This document shows positions 23,085-34,439 of a DNA stretch of 64,000 bases, piece after piece; positions within the stretch are counted from its first letter, which is position 1, and every line of letters starts with the position of its first letter. A program made the position numbers and the translations under genes. The stretch spans positions 174,282,056 through 174,346,055 of the forward strand of contig NC_071389.1 in NCBI RefSeq assembly GCF_022682495.2, given 5' to 3'. The notes beneath the pieces are model-generated. The model was not told the origin of the DNA. It saw only the letters and a program-made list of their open reading frames with translations, and searched no databases. This DNA is from Desmodus rotundus (Eukaryota; Chordata; Mammalia; Chiroptera; Phyllostomidae).

Positions 23085-23205
23085 ATCACACATGTCACCC
23101 TACCAGACATTCTGGTATCTCACTGGAGAGAGGATTAGTAGACCTGGGTAGCTTGAAAAGCTCCCAAAGTATTTCTGTTATAGCCTGCTGGTGGAGAACT
23201 ACTGA
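23085..23205 (+). repeat. MER5-like hAT MITE fragment
   Basis: It ends with GGTGGAGAACTACTGAG, preceded by 'gcttgaaaagctcccaaag', like the right half of MER5A. The left part is missing. Weak assignment. Confidence 0.45.
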
Positions 23206-24967
23206 GTAAGGCTTTTTTGCGGTCATCAGTCTCAGCATGGTCAGTTTTATCTGGCCTTCATTCAAAGCCCTTGCTGCCTGGTTTCTAAAAAGATCAGGCC
23301 AGGAAAGAAAGAGCCTGGCATGACAACAACAGCCAAACAGATCCTATATTATCAGATTTATAAACAACAAAAATGGATGTTGCTAACACATTCTGTTCAC
23401 ACCTAAGCTTCCATTCTATGAATAAATGTATAGTCTAGACATTAAAGATGAGACACACAAATTAATTTTGGGTGCAAGTAATGTAAAGTCCAACATTTAT
23501 TTAATTTGTTTTTCTTTACCTATTCTACTTCATTCTACCTATTACGTTTTCTCTTCTGTCTCTCCTTTCTTTAATATGTTGAACATTTAGTTTTGAAATA
23601 CTAAGTTTGAAGAATAGAGAAGCAAGCAAGGAAAACAATGGAGTAAGGTATTTCAGAGTAAGTGTGCCATGTGCTATGTTTATAGAAAAGAGGATCGGAG
23701 TCATGGGCAATAAGTCAGCACAGAGCCACGCTCAGGGATTTCCCTGCCTGCCCCGGACTTGCCATGATGTGCTGGCTGGGGGATACACCACTGAAAAGAA
23801 ATGGCTCACTAGTGACACCTGCGTATCTGTCACAGAGGGAAGGATTGGCCAACCATTCCCAAATAAGTTATGCGACTGAAAAGCAAACTTTTAATAGGTA
23901 TTATTATGATATTAATAATTGCTAAAATTTATTTATCCCATCTATCTAGGTACGAAAACTGCCCCTGGAGCCACATGGAATAAAAAGGGGGGGAAAGATC
24001 ATGTTTACTTCTTTCTTTTGTTTTTTTCTTTTTCTTTTTCTTTCTGTATATTTACTTCTCTCAAGGTTCATAAGGAAGAAAACACACCTGTGTAAAATAC
24101 AATTCAGGGCATCTTGTGGCAGTTTCTGTTGCCCAAGTCAATCCTGCACGGCAGCCTACCCCCGGGCACCCTCATGTAAAGAGGCAGGCCTCTTGTGTGG
24201 AAGAGCAGGGGACTTGGGTGTATGGGAGCTGAATCAATATGGCCTGGACACTTGATGTCTCTGGATGTGTGCTTCTACCTAAAGAATAAAACAAAAACAC
24301 GTGCTTTATAAATGTTCAATCAGTATTAACAGGGATGATGGAGAATGCTTGGTAAATTGTCATCGTAAAGTTACTGGCGCTGGTGGCGGCAGCAGTAACA
24401 GTAATAGCATCATGATTAGCATCTGTCATCCAGCCCGCGCCTATATGCCCACCTCAGTTCAATTGCTTCTGTTTGTACATATTTTTACAACATGCTAGCC
24501 CTTCATCAATAAACTCATCCAGTTCCTTACCTCCTATTCAGTGGAGCTCCAAATATTGTCAGAATACCATCACCAAGATTCAGGCGCCTGAGTGGCACCT
24601 GCTGGGACCATTCATGGCCTTGGAGCAAGCTTACCTTGTTGTTAGTCAGACCTAGAACCCTGTCCCTTCTGTACAACTGCTTGGGTCTGTGCTAGTCACA
24701 AGTCACAACACTTTCCATCCTCTCTAGTCTGCCCATCTCCAGAGAGACCTCTGTCTTCACCTCCGATTGGGATCACTGGTGTGGTCTCCCCCGGGGTCTC
24801 TGGCTTCCTGCCGTGACTGGCACGCGTGATTTACCCATTCTGGAAAGACTATATTGCTTTATCCCAGATAGAGCCACTTCCTTTTCAAAGTTGAACTGTA
24901 ATGTAGGATGTTTGAATCTTATTTGTAATAATAACTGAAATCTAAAAAGAATTTTTGATTGCAATGA
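23206..24967. other. Unique sequence, nothing recognised
   Basis: A T/C-rich run at about 24005-24060 and a short trinucleotide-like patch GGCGCTGGTGGCGGCAGCAG near 24376 are the only textural features. ORFs at 23607-23879 and 24001-24255 (plus) show no recognisable domain. No repeat family identified. Confidence 0.4.
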
Positions 24968-25145
24968 TAATCTAGTTCACATCCATCTGACTCACGAACT
25001 TGAAAGAGAGACATTATTTCATCCCCACAGTGAGAAAGAAAATTAAGACTGGAAAAGGTTAAGTGAAAGTCCCAATATCATACTAGTAAACCCAAGTTAA
25101 AACTTAAATCCAGGTCTTCCAATTCCACCTCCTATGATTTTATCA
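24968..25145 (-). repeat. MIR SINE fragment
   Basis: 'tctagttcacatccatctga', TTATTTCATCCCCACAGTGA, AAAGTCCCAATATCATACTA and 'aaatccaggtcttccaattc' follow the reversed MIR core, diverged. Confidence 0.6.
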
Positions 25146-25376
25146 TGCCCAAACTTCTATTTGGTCAAATAATCCTTTATTGGCCGACTTGATCAAAACA
25201 TATATTTATTTATTAATTCAACAAACATTTAGTGAGTAACTTTATGCTACAAATACCTTTTCCCTCAAAGGTATTCACATTCTAGCAAGAACACAATCCT
25301 GTAAACACAGGAACCATGTCTTATTCTGCTTGGGATTTTCAACTCCTGATACAGTATCTGGTGTACAGCATATATG

Positions 25377-25588
25377 TTTTAAAAGATTTTATTTATTTAT
25401 TTATTTATTTTTAGAGAGAGGGGAAGGGAGGGAGAAACAGAGGGAGAGAAACAGATCAGTTGCCTCTCACACGACCCCACTCAGGGACCAGCCCGCAACC
25501 CAGGCATGTGCCCCAACCGGGAATCAAACTGGCAACTTTTCAGTTTGCAGGAGGACGCCCAACCCACTGAGCCACACCAGTTAGGGCT
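25377..25588 (-). mobile_element. Ves-type bat SINE, antisense
   Basis: The reversed tail AAAGATTTTATTTATTTATT is followed by AGAGAGAGGGGAAGGGAGGG, 'cccgcaacccaggcatgtgc', GGGAATCAAACTGGCAACTT and the reversed head GAGCCACACCAGTTAGGGC. The likely target duplication is CTGGTGTACAGCATAT (about 25359-25374) against CTGGTCCAGAGCGTAT (about 25587-25602), 12 of 16 identical, hence older than the copy at 10.8 kb. Confidence 0.93.
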
Positions 25589-25602
25589 GGTCCAGAGCGT
25601 AT

Positions 25603-26979
25603 TTATTGAATGAAATAATTAACGAATGGTATATTAATGAATATATTAAAAATTAAATTACTTTTTAAGTCAAATGCTAGCACAATGAGAAATTACTCTG
25701 AAAAAGCACAAAGTGCTATATAAATTTTAAGCATTATAATTGTATTCAATTTTAGGTGGAATTTTAATTTCAATTAGAATGCCAGAGTGAATTCTTAGAT
25801 AATGTTAATAAGGTCTTTTGTACCCTATTTAACAATATTTTCTTCATATTCAACATGCCATCAGTAGGAAGACTGTTTTAAGTTCCTACTTCAAGAGTTT
25901 TTTAATCCTCTGACCTGACTGCAATCACTGCAGCAAACTTACCCACACCCTAATTCCGTCATTGCCAAAATTCCCAGAAGGAAGGGGAGGAGCTCTCTCT
26001 GGGGACTTGGCACAAATCCTTACAACACACTCATCACATTTGATTGTAATTATCTGTTGACGTGTCGTTTTCCCCTCAGTTCAATTCCTGCCACTTGGTA
26101 GTTCACCTACTAAGAGTTTCCAAGATATCATAGCACAACTCACAATTTTTAAGTAAAATTTTCTCCTTAAAACATTAACCCAAAATAAAGTTCCTTTATA
26201 TTTAGAAAATATTTAACAACACCTATGCTATTTAGTTCAGTTTCCTTAATACATGCCTCTCACTAAAGTTGTAAATCAATATGTAAAGTTACAAAGTGAA
26301 TATTCAGTTTTTGAAACACACGTAAACTAATGGAGGAGGACAGTTTTGAAGAGGCCTCCTGCTTCCAGCCGATGGTAATGACGCCCAGGTTAATGTTAAT
26401 ACATTTCATTGTAAAAAGTTCGTCTACTCAGTTATTACCAAGCTCTTAGCTAAACAAAACAGTGTCGTGTAGCTAAGAACTTCATGAGGCACTTTCAGAC
26501 AGAAGTCAGGGGCCTTGTGCTGATATTTTATATAAGATAAAATATCTAAAGTAGTTTCTTTTATTTTAAGAAAAATATTTGAAGATTAGGCAGAATCACT
26601 GTTTTAATAACAGAGGGTCATTGCTTCAAATCCATTTTCTTAAGTGTTAAATTTGCTCATCGTTTTACATGGCACCTGTGTACCCACACTCAGAGCCTCC
26701 ACGTGTGGTTGGAGTCCGATCAGTACCAGCCCTCAGAGACGGAGAAGCACTAGCATTTTGGGGGGGGGGCTCGGTGCCTGAGATCGGTACAATAGCTGTG
26801 GGGCTGAGCTGATACTGAGCCCCCTGAAGGCCAAGATTCTTCTGCTCTACATAAATATTCCTCAGCAGATGTTTTGTTTATGCTGTGTACCAGCACAAAT
26901 AGATATTTGGATTTGCTTTAAGCTTAAGAGAGGAACAAGACCAGGAACAGTATTTGACGCCCACAACTCTCAGAAGTAA
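25603..26979. other. Unique sequence, nothing recognised
   Basis: Repeat-poor and AT-rich. It includes a G10 homopolymer at about 26760-26769. No gene recognised. Confidence 0.4.
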
Positions 26980-27865
26980 GCTAAACAAAAGTAGGTAGTT
27001 AATTTTAAGTAATCTTGGAACAAAATATTATGCAAATAGGATAGTATGTGGCATTGATTGTTTAATTATGTGCTGCCTGTGTACTGCTCTTTATACAAAT
27101 TCTAAAGCCCATCCTTTCAACTTATTATTCCCCAAAAATTTTTTTCAAAAAATAATTCCAGGCTATTATGTTCAGAAGTTAATTTTAATGGTAAATGCAA
27201 TAGAAGTAAAAGGCTCACAAACAAGGTAAAAACGAAATTTGGAAAAGGCGTATTCTGTCAGAATTCCAGCCATACTGGCAATAGCTCAGTGACAGCGGTT
27301 ACTCCGGTGTTCCACTGTCGAAGGCAGAGCTGCTGGGGAAAAGTGACTGACACATTTCATCAAAGCTTCCTCTCAACTGCCTGAGCTGACTGTCGCTGGT
27401 AAATGACTTAATCTTCACTAAACTTTTATGCAGGAAAAGCAGAGTAGTTGACATGCACCCACATATAGACCTGAAACTCTAATGAGATCATTTGACATTC
27501 TGATTGATACAAAATCTACATTGTGTTTTGACTTGCCTGCCACCATTGATATGGTGTTATTTCCAGTTTGAAAGGTTCAAAAGGGATAGTTATTTCACAA
27601 TACATCCCAACTGTAACTGAGAAAGAAGAGTGAGTTAATTGTCAGTTATTTGTAACAAGGTAAATTTTTAATCACATTTCCTATGTATTATTTTTATTCT
27701 TAGTGAAAGTAATTGGTTAGAAGGACAGAGGGACATAAATATTTTATGTAATCTCCTAAAAATAAAGAGTTGTGTGAGTTCTTTCATGAATGTGTATTTC
27801 TATGCCTTAGGTTGAGGGAATTTATTGGTGAATGTTGAAATGAAAGTTAATTCCATTTGCAACAT
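26980..27865. promoter_or_regulatory. Candidate conserved non-coding regulatory element
   Basis: Repeat-free. It contains TTATGCAAATAGGA (octamer-like, near 27029), GATTGTTTAATTATG, GTGACAGCGGTTACTCCGGT and 'gtaaatgacttaatcttc'. Scattered CpGs survive (27230-27400) where neutral sequence would usually have lost them. The inference rests on texture alone. It may be ordinary unique DNA. Confidence 0.3.
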
Positions 27866-28415
27866 CTGCCTAAGTCAATTGTGGATCGACCTTGGTCATC
27901 CTAAGTCCCCCATAGCTTTACCAGGAATTTGGATTGGTTTGTATCTCATGGTAAACCCACACTTTCCAAAAGTGTTGGCGTGGCATTTTTCTGCTTAATG
28001 CCGATCTTTCCTACAAAACCTTTGCAAATAAGGGTAAGAACCAGAATGAATTCCTGGTGCCTCCACTGTACTGTATTGCTAAGTAAGGTAAATCCTCTGT
28101 ATAACATTTCCACATGGGGTGGGCAGACAGGTCTGGCGTTTGCATTCATGCACATCCCTCCATTTCTACCAGGGCTTGAAAAAGATAAATTGCTATTACC
28201 AGGAGGATTAAGAGTGAAAACGTTTGGCTTATGTCATCCAAAGCTTCTTTTCCAGGGGAACTTGGCCTAAGCTTGTTAGTCACCCAACATACTACGGCTC
28301 TGTGACTGAAGGCAACAACCTCGAAATTGCACTCTGCCAGTCACTGTTTTCCCTTACACTTCTTAAGATGTCAGTCCCTCTGTTCTGATTCTTTACAATA
28401 GATTCCGCACATTGG
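27866..28415. other. Unique sequence, nothing recognised
   Basis: A plus-strand ORF of 113 codons (27929-28270) has no domain I recognise and no supporting context. Treated as chance. Confidence 0.4.
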
Positions 28416-28500
28416 GTCTGTGTGTGTGTGTGTGTGTGTGTCTCTGTCTCCCTGTCTCTCTGTCTCTCTGTCTCTCTGTCTCTCCGACTCTCTCCCTCTT
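28416..28500. repeat. Compound microsatellite (TG)n then (TCTG)n
   Basis: About 12 TG units run into about seven TCTG/TCTC units and a CT-rich tail. Likely polymorphic in length. Confidence 0.95.
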
Positions 28501-29454
28501 TCAGTCTTAAAAACTGATTTTCTTTTAACTAGAAAATTTTATCTTGCCAGCAATCAGAGCTCAAATACAGACATATGCACGTTTCAGTCAAAATTTTTAA
28601 TACGTAAAATTTGAATTGCTTCTAAATTTGGCAAAATGCCTTGCTTTTTCCAAATTCATAAGACAGATGAGACACAAGAGTGAGATAAATGATACCGTCC
28701 TGCTATTTCAAATGCCATATTGATATAGTCATTATTTGTGCCAGTAAGTCTCACTGTCATCTAATTTTAACCTGTTTCTGTGTTGATTATGCTTAAATTT
28801 TGTCTCTTCTCTCTTTTGATGTATGTTCTTCATTTAATAGAATCTAAGTTTGTGAAACACTGAAACTTTCAGACAACTAAGTGCCTATTAGGTTCAAAAC
28901 ACTATAGTTTCTGTCTGGGGCAGAGGTTGGGGAGTATAAAAATATGAACTAGATATGCCTGACACATAACATGGGCTCAATAAAATGTGTAAAAAAATGG
29001 ATAGGAGGAAGAAAAGGACAGGAACAGAGAGGAAGAAAAGAATAGCAAGCACCTAACAATTCATTCTACATAAGAAAATATGTACTTTATCCCACCATTC
29101 TACTCTAATTTCTTCACAGCAGGTATTACCTGATACTGTCTTGATTGCCTGTGTGTTTATCTCTCTCCTTACCGCAAAGTAAGAACCATGAAAGCAACAA
29201 GCTTGTTGGACTGACTCACAATTGTGAACAAGTATTTTTTGTCAGAGCCTGTGAAACAGCAAAGAAAGTGAAATCAAAGAAAAATGAAAGAATCCTCTGA
29301 TCTTAGAAGGGCAAGAATACTTTTCCACTTTCTACATTAGCCCCCAATGAAAAGCCTTCCTCCTAGAATCTTCTCTCCCACAATTGTGAGGAAATCTGCT
29401 CTGAATGTACCTTGCTCATCTAGTAGTCAACCTTATAATCTGACATCGTATACA
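28501..29454. other. Mostly unique, possible L2/MIR scraps
   Basis: GCCTGACACATAACATGGGC followed by TCAATAAAATG (about 28957-28987) resembles the 3' tail of MIR or L2. CCGCAAAGTAAGAACCATGA near 29172 resembles an L2 3'UTR motif. Both are too short for a firm call. Confidence 0.35.
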
Positions 29455-29905
29455 CTAAAGTGTACTCACCTCCATAGCAGCATTATAGCCAAGATAGGGT
29501 AGCAACCTAAGTGCCCATCAATAGATGGTGAATAAATAAGATGTAATATATGTATACATAGATGTGTGTGTGTGTGTATACACAATTACAATGGAATATT
29601 TCTCAGCCATATAAAAGATGAAATCTTGACATTTATGACAACACAGGTGGACCTTAAGGCATTATGCTAAGTGAAATAAATCAAGGACAAATACTACATA
29701 ATTTCACTCATGTAAAACTTTAAAAATGAACAAACAAAATAAAAACAAACTCACAGATGCATCCAAAGACTGGTGGTCACCAGAGGGGTGAGGGATGGGA
29801 GGAGGGTGAACTGGGCGAAGAGGGGCAATTGTGTAATGGATGGAAACTAGACTTTTGTTGGTGAGCACTCTGAAGGTCATGCAAAGGTCAGATTGTAATG
29901 CTGAT
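29455..29905 (+). mobile_element. L1 3' end (end of ORF2 plus 3'UTR), sense
   Basis: 'catagcagcattatagccaa', AACCTAAGTGCCCATCAATA, 'acaatggaatatttctcagc', 'atgctaagtgaaataaatca' and CTAC(A)TAATTTCACTCATGT are the ORF2 C-terminal landmarks. ACTGGTGGTCACCAGAGGGG and a 'tggatggaaactagactttt' stretch follow in the 3'UTR. A (TG)n-(TA) microsatellite has grown inside it at about 29563-29585. 5' truncated, no target duplication found. Confidence 0.85.
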
Positions 29906-30149
29906 TGCTGTTCTTTGGACTTCCGCTAGCAGGTTAGCCGTAGGGTCCTTACACCTCCTGTGTAGTCCTACTTCTAGACCTGCCCCTTCCTTCCATTTCA
30001 TGTTTATTTGGGGTTTTCTTTCATTTAATTCTTCTCCAGTTAGCCTACAAAAGTTCTTCTAAGCCTTCCCAACTCAAGAGTTCTTATAACTACTTTCTTG
30101 GAGCCTTATCTCCCTTATTTCCTACTTTGTTATATGATTTTTTTTTTCA
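29906..30149. other. Unique sequence, nothing recognised
   Basis: No gene or repeat recognised. Confidence 0.35.
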
Positions 30150-30850
30150 TACGGATATGATTTACCACAAGCAGTAAGCTATTTTCTCCTGGGCAAACTG
30201 TGGTTGCTTCAGAGAACACACTGTTAAAATAAATGGAACGTTCATAGTTGATTATTGTACTCAACGATAGTTGAGATACTCATGAAAAACTCTTTATTCC
30301 TCTTTGCAATTACGTGTAACAATTAGGAAAGTGTACATCGCTCTCCAGTCACCCTTTAAAAGCCTTCCTGTATTTGTGGGTGGTGTAATTGCCTCTTAAT
30401 TTTATATTGTATAAGTAGATTAAAAAGAGGCAGCTTACCCTTAGGAGATCTGATGAGTAGGTTAAAAAAAAAGCTGATAAAGAAATAAAAGCCACACCTC
30501 AGTCACCCCAATCACGTCTGGGGTCTCCTAAGGACATGTAAATAAACAGCTCCAAGCAAACAGGAGCTGGTGTCCAGAGCAGTGTTCCTGACTCTGCAAA
30601 TTCATTACTCACCACCTTGTTTGCGGCAGCACGGTGAGAAATAACTGGTATTGTTATTTATTTTTTCACTTAAATAGGGTCCTGTACCTTCCTGAAAAGT
30701 GTCATTTTGTTAAAATATTGCCATAGGGCAGGCCCCTACTAAGAAATGGAAGGTGTGTGCAATTCACACTTACCTGCGAAATGCAAGTGCCCATGAACTC
30801 TGGCAGTCTACAGTCGCTGGCAGTCAGAGTTGGCTGTCAGTTACTAGTAA
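30150..30850. promoter_or_regulatory. Candidate conserved non-coding regulatory element
   Basis: Repeat-free block. It contains AAACTGTGGTTGC (RUNX-type), TGTAAATAAACAG (forkhead type), GTGGTGTAATTGCC and a CCTCTTAATTTTAT homeodomain-type string, AAGCTGATAAAG (GATA-like) and 'aatcacgtctgggg'. The call rests only on texture and site content. Conservation would have to be shown by alignment. Confidence 0.3.
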
Positions 30851-31189
30851 GGTTTTAGTGGGGTGAAATGCTTCACTACTGAGGTTTCATCCTGTGTGGC
30901 AGATGCCCAGAATTCCCCTATTAGATGTTTATATGTTTAGGTCAATGATTCTCCAGAGGAGAGAGAGAGGGAGGCAATGAAGGAGAAGGGAATATGAGAA
31001 TTTTCATGTAGTTTGGAAAACATATCTAATACTTCACTATTTGGTTCTACAATTACTGGAACTAAATCTCTTGGTTTTATCTTTCTTAGCTTAGAAGATA
31101 AAGTAGGAAAACACGGAAAGATGCCTGAGTTTTGCAATGTTGAATCATAATAGTCTAGGTGGAAATTTGCTTTCTCCTTGGTCCTTATT
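30851..31189. other. Unique sequence, nothing recognised
   Basis: There is a short GA run near 30957-30972. No gene or repeat recognised. Confidence 0.35.
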
Positions 31190-31328
31190 AGTAAGGGGTG
31201 GAGGGATTGAGCAAAAAGAAAAAAGGACTCATGGACATGGATAACAGTGTGGTGATTGCAGGGGGAGGAGGCATAAGGGGACTAAGTGGTAATGGGGGAA
31301 AAAACAATAAAGATTAAATTTAATAAAA
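31190..31328 (+). mobile_element. 5'-truncated L1 3'UTR stub, sense
   Basis: GGACTCATGGACATGGATAA, 'cagtgtggtgattgcagggg', GGAGGAGGCATAAGGGGACT, 'taagtggtaatggggg' and a terminal AAAACAATAAAGATT are the layout of bat L1 3' ends. Only about 140 bp present. Confidence 0.7.
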
Positions 31329-32289
31329 TGCCAGTAAATGGAAATATCTTAGTGAAAATTAGTTCATCCACTTTACTTTCTTCAACAGGGTCAACTTAGT
31401 AGAGTTTTATGATGATTTTGAAAAGTGGCATAACAAGATCAGACTTCCTCCTGCCTAGAACCTTCCCCCAACCTTCCTTAGGCCAGTCCCAGGGCCTTGG
31501 CAAACAGCTGTGCAGCTCATGCCCTGCACACCTGCAAAGGGTGTCATTCACACAGACTGCATGCAGTACATGGTGGCCCTGAATCATACTTTCTGCTGAC
31601 CGTCACTCCCTTTTTCCTCGCCTCCTTCCATTACCAGATACGATTCCACAATTCATTGTCGTAATCACTTTATCATACAGTCTCCCCTTTCTTGCACCCT
31701 ACCCTCTACTTTGGGCTCATCTGGTTGTGCCAATTACTAAGTTATTGCCTTTCAGCTCCAAACCCACACTTTTTTGCCCTGCTTTGTGACACCGCAGCTG
31801 GACTTTGCAGGCAACATTTCTCCTTTGCCTACCTACCGCTTCAGGATAGGCTCTGCCAACAGAGGGTTCTGTAGTTTCTGTCTTCTGACTGGACCCTCAC
31901 TGAAACACCTGGCTAAACCCTAGTGCTGGTTAAACCAACTCTCTGCACCTGGAACCTCAAAGCTGAATAAGTTGACGAAAACATTTAATTCTTCTGACTG
32001 TCTCCCTCGAATTCCATAATCACAGATATTAAGGAATAATTCTATATTTGCTAACAGCATTCATTCTCCTCATCTTCTAGGTGGCAATTCCACATCCTCT
32101 CATCTCTCCTAACCCATAGCTCTCTCCTGGTCCTCACCTTTAGCTTATGACCCTGTTTTCTATACCATTGATAAAGTAGAAGCTATCAGAAGGGTGTCCA
32201 TGCACTTCTACTGTCATATCTATACATTCACTTGCATCCACATATTTTCATTTACCCTACCCTACCCTGTTACAATGGGTGAACTGTCT
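31329..32289. other. Unique or very old sequence, nothing firm
   Basis: The piece at 31405-31443 ('tgatgattttgaaaagtggc') may be an L2 scrap. No gene recognised. Confidence 0.35.
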
Positions 32290-32840
32290 GTGTTCTTATT
32301 TAAGACCAAGATCCACACTTGAACAGATTTCATCTCCTAGGGACACTCCAACAATTACATTTCCCTATTATGATATTTTCTCTTTCTCCACTGGGTCATT
32401 CCTACCAACATAAAACTTGTTTAAATGTCTCTCATTTTAAAAGACCCTCTCATATTCCCCGTCTCCCACAAGTTACTAGTCAATTTCACCACTCCCCTTT
32501 ATATTCAAACTCCTCCGAAATTTGTCCATGGCTGGCCTTTATTTCCTCTTCTCCATTTCTCTTCAACTCACTCCAGTCCAATGAAACAGCTCTGTCGAGG
32601 TCACCAGTGGTCTCCACATTGCTGGTCATTGTCAGTTTCAAGTTCATAGAATTATCAGCAACATCTGGCATAGTTTACCCCTTCCTCCTCCTTGAAATAC
32701 TGTCTTCTCTTGCATTCAAGCAAACTTAATCTCTTAGATCTCCCCCAACTTCTTTGGCCACCTCTTCTCAGTCTTCTTTGTTCACTTCTTCTTATCCTAT
32801 GACTATTTGAACTTTTATACAAATATGAGGCCCCCAAAGT
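32290..32840 (+). mobile_element. L2 LINE remnant, reverse-transcriptase region
   Basis: The plus strand has GGTCACCAGTGGTCTCCACA, then a degraded version of the L2 RT segment. In the frame of 32319-32729 this reads FIELSATSGIVYPFLLLEILSS, corresponding to the CR1/L2-clade 'DLSAAFDTVDHSLLLE' region but with the catalytic-region Asp residues gone. CTCTTCTCAGTCTTCTTTGT follows. The 136-codon ORF here is a fossil. It may belong to the same old L2 as 34440-35035, separated by later insertions. Confidence 0.65.
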
Positions 32841-33259
32841 TGCCCGAGCAAAAAGTAGACTATGAAAGTGGCACAGTCCTCAAAGAAGCACTTCAATATT
32901 TTCCTGCAGGAAAATGAACAGGGAATTTTCCCAGAAGGTAGAACCAGGGTCTAATCATAGAATTTCACTGCCAAACCATGGGATTTAAGCAATTCCCATC
33001 TAGCAGGATTCATCACTGCATGGACCAGTGCTGGGTTTTTTGTTTCTATTGGAAGTTTTCGATGTGGTTATCCTGTCCCCAGTCCGTGACTGTATGTGTA
33101 TATGGTGTGTCTGTTGCAATGTGAGTATTCAGCTTGTCTTTTAGTATTTAGATCTCAAGAGTACATCTAGATCTGATGGAGAAAACTGTTCATTACCTTG
33201 AGATTCTGGGTTTTGATATAGACACAAAAACTTGTAAGGACTCTGGGTTGTCTTTCTTG
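32841..33259. other. Unique sequence, nothing recognised
   Basis: No gene or repeat recognised. Confidence 0.35.
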
Positions 33260-33745
33260 AGGAGACAGTGAGAAGTGTGCACAGATGTTTGGTTAACAAA
33301 GGGGTAGGCTTGGCAGAAATAATCAGCTCCTCAGTACGATGTGTTCCCCTCTTCTCCTACAGCAACAGAATTGGAGCCTGGCACATGACTAGCCAGCTTC
33401 ACTACATCTCCCAGTCTCCCGCCACTCACATGACAAAGTTCTTGACAATGGAGTACAAACCACTAGTGAGACAGAGCCTTTCAGAGACTGAGCTGAATGC
33501 CTTCATGCTCTTTTTCTCCTTCCCACAAGTCCAGTGGAACACAGGAATAAGGCTTTGACAACGCAGATGAGGACAACAGTTTAAACTTGATAAAGAAGAG
33601 TTAAAAATCTTGAGCCCCTGACTAATTGGATGGAGTAGAGGTGTCCATCAATTTGGAACTAAGCTTATTCTGAGTGAAATAAAACTTTATTTCATGTGAG
33701 CCATTATATTTGATGGTCTCTTTGTTATAATAGCAGGCATTATGC
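33260..33745 (+). repeat. Possible old LTR or other interspersed repeat
   Basis: The distal part (ATTCTGAGTGAAATAAAACT, 'tgtgagccattatatttgat', GGTCTCTTTGTTATAATAGC) resembles the 3' end of mammalian LTRs, in which an AATAAA-like signal precedes 'aagccattatattt' and 'gtctctttgttacagcagc'. The 96-codon ORF at 33268-33558 lies inside it and has no recognised domain. Confidence 0.35.
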
Positions 33746-33747
33746 TC

Positions 33748-34405
33748 ATATTACTCTGCTAGAGCTGCCATAACATAGTACAGTGGAACCTCAGTTCTTG
33801 ACCTTAATTCATTCCAAAAAACTGTTCAAGAACCGAACAGTTCTTGTCGCCTCCATTGCTTGTCACCTGAGAGACGCGTGACGGATCATACAAGTATCAG
33901 CGTGAAAGGATTGCCAGGTAGAGAATAGAGACCTGAAGTTTTGTCAGACAACTGAGATTTTTTCCCCATGAACAGCTTAGTCAAGAACCAAATTGTTCAA
34001 GAACCAAGATGTTTGAGAACCAAGATATTCAAGAACCAAGGTTTGACTATATTGTATACTGAGTGGCTTAAACCCTAGAAACGTATTTCCTTGGACTAAA
34101 GTCCAAGGAAGGGCTATAAGTCCAGGATCAAGTTATCATCAGGATTGCTGCTTTCTGGATGCTGATGTTCCTGGCTTGTTGATGGCAACCTTTTTGCCAC
34201 GTCCACATATGGCCTTTCCTCTGTGCCCATGGAGAAAAGTGGTCCCTGATGCCACTTCCTTCCTCTTCCTCATCCTTACAGCCTCACTCTCATGACCTCA
34301 CTTAACCTTAACTACCTCTTTAAAGGCCCTATCTCCAAATCCAGGCACACTAGAGTTAGGGCTTCAATATACAAATTTGGAAGAACGCAATTCAATAATT
34401 CAATC
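33748..34405 (-). mobile_element. MLT1-type (ERVL-MaLR) LTR, antisense, interrupted
   Basis: The left piece 'ctctgctagagctgccataa' and the right piece 'actgagtggcttaaacccta', 'gctataagtccaggatcaag', 'cacatatggcctttcctctg' and GCCCTATCTCCAAATCCAGG follow the reversed MLT1 consensus. The two parts are split by a 269-bp MITE at 33781-34049, and removing it with one TA restores the continuous repeat order. Inside the LTR, 34087-34110 is a perfect 11-bp inverted repeat. Confidence 0.8.
33781..34049. mobile_element. TA-flanked MITE (TcMar-like) nested in the MLT1 LTR
   Basis: The left terminus CAGTGGAACCTCAGTTCTTG is the inverted relative of the right terminus (CAAGAACCAAGGTTTGACTA). The flanking dinucleotide TA (33779-33780 and 34050-34051) is the duplicated target. 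The AAGAACC motif recurs near both ends (33830, 33984, 34001, 34017, 34031), making subterminal repeats. No transposase coding. Because it interrupts the LTR, it is the younger of the two. Confidence 0.8.
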
Positions 34406-34439
34406 TAGAACAATCTTAAAACTATATTCTGTTTTCCAC

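Noticed and set aside
26755..26775. G10 homopolymer (and similar G/T runs near 20541 and 36872)
   Set aside because: Simple homopolymers, possibly sequencing or assembly length errors. Too short to treat as a functional element without supporting motifs.
27929..28270. 113-codon plus-strand ORF
   Set aside because: No recognised motif, and a low-quality hydrophobic/Lys mixture consistent with chance.
32319..32729. 136-codon plus-strand ORF
   Set aside because: It traces a decayed L2 reverse-transcriptase region, not a host gene.
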